The position numbers and the translations under genes were made by a program. The notes below the pieces were generated by a model that made no database searches, had not been told where the DNA came from, and saw nothing but the letters and a program-made list of their open reading frames with translations. A DNA stretch of 64,000 nucleotides from an uncultured Bacilli bacterium (GTDB taxonomy: Bacteria; Bacillota_I; Bacilli_A; RF39; UBA660), in contig CAJTLN010000004.1 of NCBI GenBank assembly GCA_910577505.1, forward strand, positions 62,001 to 126,000, written 5' to 3'. Shown piece after piece: positions 16,847-23,457 of this stretch; position 1 is the stretch's first letter; every line of letters starts with the position of its first letter.

Positions 16847-17164
16847 ATGGAATGGATACAATACATAATAATTGCATTAATATTAATATTAATAGTCTTA
16901 GTAATAATAAAATTAAATAAAAAAGACTTTTCTTCGGAAGTAAATAAACTAATAAAATATCTTGGAGGAAAAGATAACATAATAAATGCAGAATGCAATA
17001 TGTCTCGTTTTAAAGTAATCTTAAAAGATGTATCTAAAGTTGATAAAGCATCTATCCAAAAATTAGGAGCTAAAGGTATAGTAGAAATTGATAATCAATT
17101 AAAAATTATATTTGGTAAAGATGCTAAACAACTTAAAGATTGCATTAAAGGAATATTAAAATAA
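16847..17164 (+). CDS. membrane-tethered PTS EIIB-like domain protein
   Basis: A 105-aa protein with one N-terminal transmembrane helix (residues 4-24) and a single domain resembling the glucose-family PTS EIIB domain: YLGGKDNI, an AECNMSRFKV phospho-Cys region, VDKASIQKLGAKGIV, then FGKDAKQL. In EIIB the Cys is followed by x-T-R; here there are two residues and then S-R, so the Cys is offset by one. No EIIC or EIIA is nearby. It may sense sugar-phosphate flux or act as a phospho-acceptor rather than transport sugar. An AGGTGA site precedes the ATG. Confidence 0.75.
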   Translation: MEWIQYIIIALILILIVLVIIKLNKKDFSSEVNKLIKYLGGKDNIINAECNMSRFKVILKDVSKVDKASIQKLGAKGIVEIDNQLKIIFGKDAKQLKDCIKGILK

Positions 17165-17192
17165 ACATTTCCAAGAAATGTTTATTTTTTTA
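17163..17192. terminator. intrinsic terminator between converging genes
   Basis: AAACATTTC-CAA-GAAATGTTT followed by ATTTTTTT on the plus strand. It also forms on the minus strand at the end of the gene stopping at 17182. Confidence 0.8.
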
Positions 17193-17466
17193 TCTCATAA
17201 TTTACTATATCATCAAAATAAATCTTTTCATTATTTAAATTAATAAAACCATCATTCTTTAATAATACTAACTTTTCATCTTTCTTAATACCATCTTTCA
17301 TTGTAAATACTACCCTAAGTCTGTTAACATAGCCTTTATTATCAAATTCCTTTTTTAAATCTCTTAAATCTTTAACCTTGACATTATTTCTATCACCATG
17401 AAAATAATCAGTATTATTTTTTATACTTTTTTCTATCTTATTCGCATAAACACTTGGTAATTTCAT
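17182..17466 (-). CDS. hypothetical small cytoplasmic protein
   Basis: A 94-aa basic protein without signal or membrane segments and no recognised family. The middle is charged (KVKDLRDLKKEFDNKG) and the second half is rich in beta-forming residues. The start has a strong AGGAGGAATGTT ribosome binding site. It is divergent from the FtsW/RodA family gene, with only about 20-60 bases between them, and converges on the EIIB-like gene. Confidence 0.6.
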   Translation of the reverse strand: MKLPSVYANKIEKSIKNNTDYFHGDRNNVKVKDLRDLKKEFDNKGYVNRLRVVFTMKDGIKKDEKLVLLKNDGFINLNNEKIYFDDIVNYEIKK

Positions 17467-17488
17467 AACATTCCTCCTATATAACTAT

Positions 17489-18553
17489 ATGTATAATAAT
17501 TATTATTCTGAACATTATAATAATATGAAAAAATTATTTAAAAACAAATATTTTATTTTAATACCTATACTAATCTTAAATATAATAAGTTTATTATATT
17601 TATATAATACATCCTATTTTAATAAACAATTACTATATATAGGATTAAGTTATATAATTCTTTTTATACTAAGTAAAATAAATTTAAAATATATATTTAA
17701 ATATATAAAATATTTATATTTATTTTCTATTTTTTTACTACTATTAGTTTTATTAATAGGTAGAGAAGTTCATGGAGCTAAAGCATGGTTACACTTATAT
17801 GGTTTCTCTATTCAACCAAGTGAAATAACTAAATTAATCTTAACTATATATCTAGCCTATCTAACTTATAAAAACAAAAATATATTTATTCTATTTTTAT
17901 TAACATTAATACCTAGTATTTTAACCTTTTTAGAGCCCGATACAGGAGCAATTATATTTTTCATAATAATATTCATATCTACACTAAAATACTCTAATAT
18001 CAAGAAAAAATACCTAATAGCAAGCATACTAATTATATTTTTATTTATCACATTAAACATTTCATTATACTTTATAAACAAAGACATACTTATAAATATA
18101 TATGGAACTAAACTATTCTACCGTATAGATCGACTAATATCATTCAAAGAACAAAACAATATTCAAACAATAAATTCTCTAATATCTATTGGTTCACATA
18201 AATTAATATACATTCCAGAAAACCATAACGACTTTATATATGCCGCTATAATAAGCAAATATAACTCCATAGCATTCATAATTACAATAATATCATTCTC
18301 TTTAATAATACTTTATTATATAAACTTAATAAATAAGAAAAAAAACATATCTAATATATATAACTTTATATTGTTAAATATGTTATTATTTCAAATATTT
18401 TATAATATTCTAATGAACTTATCTTTATTACCAATAATTGGTATTCCACTACCATTTCTAAGCTATGGTGGATCATACCTGTTAACTTTATATGCCCTAA
18501 TTGGATTATCTATAAATTTAAGTAAACATTCTAGTAATAAGGATAAGGTCTAG
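17489..18553 (+). CDS. FtsW/RodA/SpoVE-family peptidoglycan polymerase (SEDS protein)
   Basis: A 354-aa polytopic SEDS protein, the lipid-II polymerising partner of class B penicillin-binding proteins. Typical motifs are present: GREVHGAKAWLHLYGFSIQPSEITKL (family G..GA..W), LEPDTGAII, and near the end GIPLPFLSYGGS. At 354 aa it is slightly shorter than most FtsW/RodA proteins and could serve elongation, division or spore cortex synthesis. Neither the ATG at 17489 nor the in-frame one at 17525 has a ribosome binding site; the latter gives a more usual MKKLFKN start. The 3' end overlaps the coat-like gene on the other strand by 23 bases. Confidence 0.85.
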   Translation: MYNNYYSEHYNNMKKLFKNKYFILIPILILNIISLLYLYNTSYFNKQLLYIGLSYIILFILSKINLKYIFKYIKYLYLFSIFLLLLVLLIGREVHGAKAWLHLYGFSIQPSEITKLILTIYLAYLTYKNKNIFILFLLTLIPSILTFLEPDTGAIIFFIIIFISTLKYSNIKKKYLIASILIIFLFITLNISLYFINKDILINIYGTKLFYRIDRLISFKEQNNIQTINSLISIGSHKLIYIPENHNDFIYAAIISKYNSIAFIITIISFSLIILYYINLINKKKNISNIYNFILLNMLLFQIFYNILMNLSLLPIIGIPLPFLSYGGSYLLTLYALIGLSINLSKHSSNKDKV

Positions 18554-18725
18554 GTCCATAATATGGTGGATATGGTTGATAAGGTTGATATGGATTAACA
18601 TAAACAGGTCTTGGTCTAGATACAGCAACTGCTGCCCCACCAGTTAATCCTCCTAATAAAAACGGTACAAAAAATCCTCCAAATCTATCTTCACCAACAG
18701 GTTGATAAGAATTTCTATAATACAT
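18531..18725 (-). CDS. small Tyr/Pro-rich coat-like protein
   Basis: A 64-aa protein beginning MYYRNSYQPVGEDRFGGFF, with a central hydrophobic GGLTGGAA segment and a Pro/Tyr-rich tail (NPYQPYQPYPPYYG). The upstream in-frame ATG at 18743 is not used: its own codons contain AAAGGAG, an ideal ribosome binding site eight bases from the ATG at 18725. Tyr/Pro-rich small proteins of this kind are common in spore coats, and a sigma-K-like promoter precedes it. The function is inferred only from composition and promoter. Its end is antisense to the FtsW-family gene. Confidence 0.65.
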   Translation of the reverse strand: MYYRNSYQPVGEDRFGGFFVPFLLGGLTGGAAVAVSRPRPVYVNPYQPYQPYPPYYGPRPYPYY

Positions 18726-18728
18726 AAA

Positions 18729-18770
18729 AAATACTCCTTTCATAATATTTTATGAAGGAGTATTTTTTTA
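18729..18770. terminator. bidirectional terminator hairpin overlapping a promoter and ribosome binding site
   Basis: An inverted repeat (AATACTCCTTTCATAA at 18730-18745 against TTATG-AAGGAGTATT at 18750-18764, one bulge) flanked by A and T runs. It can end both the plus-strand FtsW transcript and the minus-strand kinase-like transcript. Its minus-strand 3' arm contains the ribosome binding site of the gene at 18725. Confidence 0.75.
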
Positions 18771-18772
18771 GT
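18746..18772 (-). promoter_or_regulatory. sigma-K-like promoter of the small coat-like gene
   Basis: CAC (AC at 18772-18771), 16-base spacer, CATAAAATA (18754-18746), matching AC-N16-CATANNNTA and identical in geometry to the promoter before the CotY/CotZ-like gene. A transcript starting here would carry only the 3' arm of the hairpin, leaving its ribosome binding site free. Confidence 0.5.
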
Positions 18773-18774
18773 GT

Positions 18775-19641
18775 TTATTTATGTATTAATCTTTTAACAT
18801 AATAACCAGGTCCTACAGGATATACATCCATTCTATATTCTTCGGCTAATCTAAACAAATCGTCTTCTAAATATTCCCCTTCTCCTGTAGAAGAAAGAAC
18901 TTTTTCTACTTTTCTTATTATTCTCTCATCATGAAAATCCATTATTTCAAAAAAATCTTTTACTGTAATTATACTTCCATCACGAGGATCTCTTTGACCT
19001 ATCATTTTCAAATCTACATTAAAAGCATCTAAAAAGTATAATATCATTAAACTAGTCTTATCAAGTTCCTCAGTATATAAATGTCCATGTTTGTATTTAG
19101 GAATTTCATATTTACTATCATGACCCAAATTTGTAGAATAAGAAACAGTTATATTATCTCCAACCTGTAAACCATCATAGTCTATCAAACTTACATTATT
19201 TTCACTATCAATATAAATATTATCACATGTTGCAATATCTGGAAAAATTATTTTTTTACTTTGTTTATGTCCTTTTTTTACAATGTTTTCTAATTGTGAA
19301 TGTATTATCGCATATCTATAAAGATCTGCTCTTTCTCTTATTGACAAAAATTCATCATGTTTATTATAATCTATCCCTTTATTTTCTAACATTGTATAAC
19401 CAGTAAATACTCCATTTGAATATAAAGCACTAGTAGGTTTATATAGTTCATCCATTCCAACAATACTATCAGCATCCATTATTTTTCTTTCTAGACTTGC
19501 TCCCACTCCCATATATAACATAAATACAAATGGTGATATTATTTTAGCTAATCGTCCATCATCTAATCTTAATATTTGAGAATAATCACATTTTTTTACT
19601 TCACCAACCACTTTAATATCACGAATATTTTCTTTTAACAT
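18775..19641 (-). CDS. protein-kinase-like fold protein
   Basis: A 288-aa soluble protein. Its second third contains PDIATCDNIYIDSENNVSLI followed by DYDG, which parallels the catalytic loop (D..N) and the metal-binding DFG of kinase-like phosphotransferases; the usual HRD triad is absent (PDI). An N-terminal VGEVKKCDYSQILRLDDGRLAKI could be the nucleotide-binding sheet with its Lys. It may be a divergent kinase, or a pseudokinase with structural role. It stands alone, with a promoter inside the previous gene's terminator and an AGGGGGAC ribosome binding site. Confidence 0.55.
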   Translation of the reverse strand: MLKENIRDIKVVGEVKKCDYSQILRLDDGRLAKIISPFVFMLYMGVGASLERKIMDADSIVGMDELYKPTSALYSNGVFTGYTMLENKGIDYNKHDEFLSIRERADLYRYAIIHSQLENIVKKGHKQSKKIIFPDIATCDNIYIDSENNVSLIDYDGLQVGDNITVSYSTNLGHDSKYEIPKYKHGHLYTEELDKTSLMILYFLDAFNVDLKMIGQRDPRDGSIITVKDFFEIMDFHDERIIRKVEKVLSSTGEGEYLEDDLFRLAEEYRMDVYPVGPGYYVKRLIHK

Positions 19642-19669
19642 ATAAAGTCCCCCTAATTAATAATTAAAT

Positions 19670-19698
19670 ATTCTAAAGTTAAAAAAACAAATTGTCAA
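19670..19698 (-). promoter_or_regulatory. promoter of the kinase-like gene, embedded in a terminator
   Basis: TTGACA (19698-19693) and TAGAAT (19675-19670) with 17 bases between them. The -35 hexamer lies in the loop and stop codon of the preceding YfhO gene and its terminator stem. Confidence 0.6.
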
Positions 19699-19712
19699 AT
19701 TTGTTTTTTTAA
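19678..19712. terminator. intrinsic terminator after the YfhO gene
   Basis: GTTAAAAAAACAAAT (19678-19692) pairs perfectly with ATTTGTTTTTTTAAC (19698-19712) around a five-base loop that includes part of the stop codon. A- and T-rich arms allow function in either direction. Confidence 0.7.
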
Positions 19713-21971
19713 CTTCCTTTTTATTATCATATAAATAATAATTAAAAATAATATAGATAATGATATACATATAGGTTTCTTATAATCTATTTCATATTTT
19801 AGTTTAATTTTATGCTTACCAGTACTGCATTCTATACCTATTAATGAATCATCTAATAATAGTTTTGCATCAACTTTTACATCATCTACATATATATTCC
19901 AAGCTTCATCATAAGGAATAGATGTAAATATAATTTGGTTTTCATCAACCTCTATTTCTCCTTCAATTAATGAATCACTATAATAAGTATAATTAATTTG
20001 ATTTTTACTTAATTTATTATAAACTTTATTTAATTGTTTTTCATTTAAAGTATAAATATTAACTTTTTCTACTCCTGTGCTTTTATCTAAAGAAAAATCT
20101 TTAGATTCTTGATTAAAGTTAAATAAAACTCCATCATCTGATACAAAATCAATTAAATAATAATCTTTATCAGTATAAAAATGAATATTATCATCTTTCT
20201 CTTTACCTTCCAATATTTCAATATCAAATATATTTTCAATACCAGTCATACCCTTTATAAGATTTTCTTGTGACATTCTAACATTATTTTCATCCAGCTC
20301 AACATTTAAAATATCTTTATCAACACTATATATTTTTTCTAAATAATAATCATTCTTAACATTAAATATCATATTTATTAATTTATCTTTTTCATTACAA
20401 CTCATAACATTAGGTCCACTATTACAACCTAAAGATGGAACCATATTTAATACCTTATTATAAGACATTGAAGTATATAAATATAAAACATTCTCATTAT
20501 AATACATATTTTGATTTAAATAATCATTTTCTGAAACAGATAAAATTCTATAATTATGACTTTCTTGTTGAAAACTTTCTTTGATTCCTTCAGTATTCTT
20601 ATCAACATCAAAAGAAAAGTTATATGTTCCAACAAAAATAGATTGTCCAATAATTACCAATAATATTATAATTCTATATAAAATATTATTATTAAATGTA
20701 AATACTAAAATACCTATGATTAATAATGATATTAAGTTAAATATGAAAATATTAAATTCAATATATTTATAACATAATAACAATACTACTAAAAAAATAC
20801 CAAGTATTATATATGTTGTTTTTTTATTTAAATTAAACTCTTTTGCGTTTTTTATAAAAAGAACAATTATTAAAAAAGACATAATATAAGAATATCTAAA
20901 TGTTAATCCAATAACATTATGAAACATATGCATTACATAATCAAATTCTTTAAAAAAGACACATCCAACTAATAGATTTAAACCAATAAGAGCAAATATT
21001 TTTTCTTTAATTGATATTTTTTTATTAAAGAAGAAACTAATAGCTCCTATTAATACTATTATATTTACACACAAATTAGGAAATGTATGACCAGTTCTAT
21101 CAGTTGTTACTTTGACAACTCCATAAAATAATGATTTAATAAAATCCATACTAGATATAATATATCCAGCTTCATCTAGATTTGAAAAACCAAGTCCCAT
21201 TTGTCTTTTTACTAAAACCAAAGTATAAATATATACGTAAATTAATGCAAAGCTTAATACTGTACTTCCTATAAATAACAATAAACTTTTTAATTTATTA
21301 AATAATTTATCTTTTTTATAAAATAAATTATAAATTAAGAAATATACAATTCCATAAATTAATACTGAAAATGCTTGATAAAAATTAGTAACGTATATAA
21401 ATGCAAATACAAATATATATAAAATATATTTATTTTCTTTTAATATTTTTTCTAAAGCGTATTGAAATAATGGAAATAAAGCAAATGTATCTAACCACAT
21501 TATGTTATACCAATAAGCAAAAAACCATCCTGAGAATACATAAGATATAACTGAAATAGTAGTAACAAAATTACTTGCTCCTTTTTTATTAGCATAGAAA
21601 GTCATGGTAACAGAAGCTAAAACCATTTTAATTAATATCATACTCAAAAACATCATATCAGCATTATTAAATAATAATGCTATAAAATTAAATGGACTTA
21701 TTAAATAATATACATAATTAAACATAAAGGAATTTCCTAATGCATTATTAAATGAATAAAGTTCTAATGTTCCACTTTTTATTTTCATTATAAAATTATA
21801 TAACATTGGTTTATATTGTGCTATGGCATCACTTTTTCCTAAAACATTATCTCCAAAAGGAGATGTCTTAGTTATTATTAAAGCTATAATAAAAATTAAG
21901 ATTACTAAAATAGCATTAAATATATACCTCATAAATTGACTTCTTAAAATCTTATTAATCTTTTCTTTCAT
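19695..21971 (-). CDS. YfhO-family membrane protein
   Basis: A 758-aa polytopic protein with about 13 membrane helices in the first 440 residues, a large extracytoplasmic domain, and one last helix before KRKLKKQI. YfhO signatures are seen: SPFGDNVLGKSDAIAQYKPM near the start, MWLDTFALFPLFQYALEKIL, and late FTSIPYDEAWNIYVDD then GKHKIKLKY. In Firmicutes YfhO acts on the outer side of the membrane in adding sugars to lipoteichoic acid. The acceptor here is not known. It is preceded by a terminator of tyrS and is transcribed alone. Confidence 0.85.
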   Translation of the reverse strand: MKEKINKILRSQFMRYIFNAILVILIFIIALIITKTSPFGDNVLGKSDAIAQYKPMLYNFIMKIKSGTLELYSFNNALGNSFMFNYVYYLISPFNFIALLFNNADMMFLSMILIKMVLASVTMTFYANKKGASNFVTTISVISYVFSGWFFAYWYNIMWLDTFALFPLFQYALEKILKENKYILYIFVFAFIYVTNFYQAFSVLIYGIVYFLIYNLFYKKDKLFNKLKSLLLFIGSTVLSFALIYVYIYTLVLVKRQMGLGFSNLDEAGYIISSMDFIKSLFYGVVKVTTDRTGHTFPNLCVNIIVLIGAISFFFNKKISIKEKIFALIGLNLLVGCVFFKEFDYVMHMFHNVIGLTFRYSYIMSFLIIVLFIKNAKEFNLNKKTTYIILGIFLVVLLLCYKYIEFNIFIFNLISLLIIGILVFTFNNNILYRIIILLVIIGQSIFVGTYNFSFDVDKNTEGIKESFQQESHNYRILSVSENDYLNQNMYYNENVLYLYTSMSYNKVLNMVPSLGCNSGPNVMSCNEKDKLINMIFNVKNDYYLEKIYSVDKDILNVELDENNVRMSQENLIKGMTGIENIFDIEILEGKEKDDNIHFYTDKDYYLIDFVSDDGVLFNFNQESKDFSLDKSTGVEKVNIYTLNEKQLNKVYNKLSKNQINYTYYSDSLIEGEIEVDENQIIFTSIPYDEAWNIYVDDVKVDAKLLLDDSLIGIECSTGKHKIKLKYEIDYKKPICISLSILFLIIIYMIIKRKLKKQI

Positions 21972-21997
21972 TTTATACCTCCTATATCTAATAATAA

Positions 21998-22032
21998 CAA
22001 AAAAATTATAAACTTAAAAGTTTATAATTTTT
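21998..22032 (-). terminator. intrinsic terminator after tyrS
   Basis: AAAAATTATAAACTT (22001-22015) pairs with AAGTTTATAATTTTT (22018-22032), followed on the minus strand by a T run. It contains the tyrS stop codon. Confidence 0.8.
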
Positions 22033-23266
22033 ATTCAAATATTCCTAAGAATTGTTTTTTCTTTCCTTTACGTATTACTATTACTTTATCATCTATTGCA
22101 ATAGAACTATTTATAATAGCATTTTCATCTGTCATTTTTTCATTATTAATTGAAATAGCACCAGCTGTTAACATTTCTCTTGCTTCTCTTTTTGAAGAGC
22201 ATATTTGATTTTCAACAAGTAAATCAATTAATTTTACTTCTTCATTTAATTTAATTGAAGGAAGCATTTTCATTCCTAGCATTATATCATTAGCACTTAA
22301 ACCAGTTAAATTTCCACTAAATAAAGCTTCACTAATTTGAACAGCTTTATTAAATTCCTCTTCACCATGTAAATCAGTAATAATGCATCTTGCAAGTTCT
22401 TTTTGAGCAATTCTTTTTTCTGGAGATTCCAAATGTTTCTTCTCTATTTCCATAATTTCATCTGGAGTTAAGAATGTAAGCATTTTTAAATATGAAATAA
22501 TCATTGAATCTTCTAGATTTATTAAATATTGATATAATTCATAACTTGATGTTTTATTTTTATCAAGCCATAAAGCATTTCCTTCAGTTTTACCAAATTT
22601 CTTACCAGTTGAATCAGTAACTAAAGGCATAACCATACCATAAGCTTCTTTATCAAGTTTCTTTCTAATCAATTCTATTCCTGAAGTAATATTTCCCCAT
22701 TGATCACTACCTGCTACTTGCAATTCACAATTATGATGTTCATATAAATATAAGAAATCTAAAGCTTGTAATATCATATAACTAAATTCTGCATATGTAA
22801 TACCAGTCTCTAATCTACTTTTAACTTTATCTTTAGCTAACATATAATTAATGTTGAAAAATTTACCATAATCTCTTAAGAAATCTAACACGTTAATATC
22901 TTTAGTCCAATCATAATTATTAACTACATCAAACCCAAATATATCTTCAGCTTGTTTCTTCAACCCTTTGATGTTATGTTCAACCTCTTCTTTAGTAATC
23001 ATTGGTCTTTCTGCATTTGGTTTAGGATCTCCAATCAACCCAGTTGCTCCACCTACTAATAATATAGGATGATGACCATACTTAGCTAATCTCTTACTTA
23101 TCAAAAATGATGAGTAATGTCCAATATGCATTGAATCAGCAGTTGGATCAGTACCTATATAGAAAGTTAATCCTCCTTTATTTAATTTTTCAATTAATTC
23201 AGGACTACTAATATCTTGAACTAATCCACGCCATTTTAATTCTTCGTATAATGTCATTTTTTCCAT
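22031..23266 (-). CDS. tyrS: tyrosyl-tRNA synthetase
   Basis: A 411-aa class I aminoacyl-tRNA synthetase that charges tRNA-Tyr. The HIGH motif is HIGH at residues 47-50 and the KMSKS loop appears as KFGKTEGNA. The tyrosine-pocket segment YAEFSYMILQALDFLYLYEH and LQVAGSDQWGNI match bacterial TyrRS. A C-terminal S4-like RNA-binding domain is present (LLVENQICSSKREAREMLTAGAISI). Length is normal for the family. The gene is monocistronic behind a T-box leader, so it should be induced when tRNA-Tyr is uncharged. Confidence 0.97.
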   Translation of the reverse strand: MEKMTLYEELKWRGLVQDISSPELIEKLNKGGLTFYIGTDPTADSMHIGHYSSFLISKRLAKYGHHPILLVGGATGLIGDPKPNAERPMITKEEVEHNIKGLKKQAEDIFGFDVVNNYDWTKDINVLDFLRDYGKFFNINYMLAKDKVKSRLETGITYAEFSYMILQALDFLYLYEHHNCELQVAGSDQWGNITSGIELIRKKLDKEAYGMVMPLVTDSTGKKFGKTEGNALWLDKNKTSSYELYQYLINLEDSMIISYLKMLTFLTPDEIMEIEKKHLESPEKRIAQKELARCIITDLHGEEEFNKAVQISEALFSGNLTGLSANDIMLGMKMLPSIKLNEEVKLIDLLVENQICSSKREAREMLTAGAISINNEKMTDENAIINSSIAIDDKVIVIRKGKKKQFLGIFE

Positions 23267-23283
23267 TTATATCTTCCTTTCTT

Positions 23284-23424
23284 AATAAAATAAAAAAGAT
23301 TCATAACTCTAAGGACGCCATAGCGCGGTACCACCTTAGTTTATGAATCTCTATCATACACTTTATCTCTTAACGCGAGTAACGTTTTAGCTCCAGAGTC
23401 GTAAATTCCTTCATCGCTAATTAA
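23284..23424 (-). promoter_or_regulatory. T-box riboswitch leader of tyrS
   Basis: The minus strand carries AAGGTGGTACCGCG (23337-23324), matching the T-box bulge that pairs with the NCCA end of uncharged tRNA. A terminator is built from AGATTCATAA...CTAAGG (5' arm) and CCTTAG...TTATGAATCT (3' arm) followed by TTTTTT. The GCGATGAAGG near the 5' end looks like the Stem I base. The region between the likely stem base and the T-box is short, so Stem I spans only about 55-60 bases. Two UAC triplets (Tyr codon) occur there; I cannot decide which is the specifier. Confidence 0.9.
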
Positions 23425-23429
23425 AACTA

Positions 23430-23457
23430 ATTATATCATCTTAATATTATTTGTCAA
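23430..23457 (-). promoter_or_regulatory. strong sigma-A promoter of tyrS
   Basis: TTGACA (23457-23452) and TATAAT (23435-23430), both consensus, 16-base spacer. The -35 hexamer overlaps the last codons of the preceding surface-protein gene, whose stop is at 23447. Confidence 0.85.

Noticed and set aside
16847..17164. A working PTS sugar transporter
   Set aside because: Only an EIIB-like domain is present; no EIIC, EIIA or sugar genes are near.
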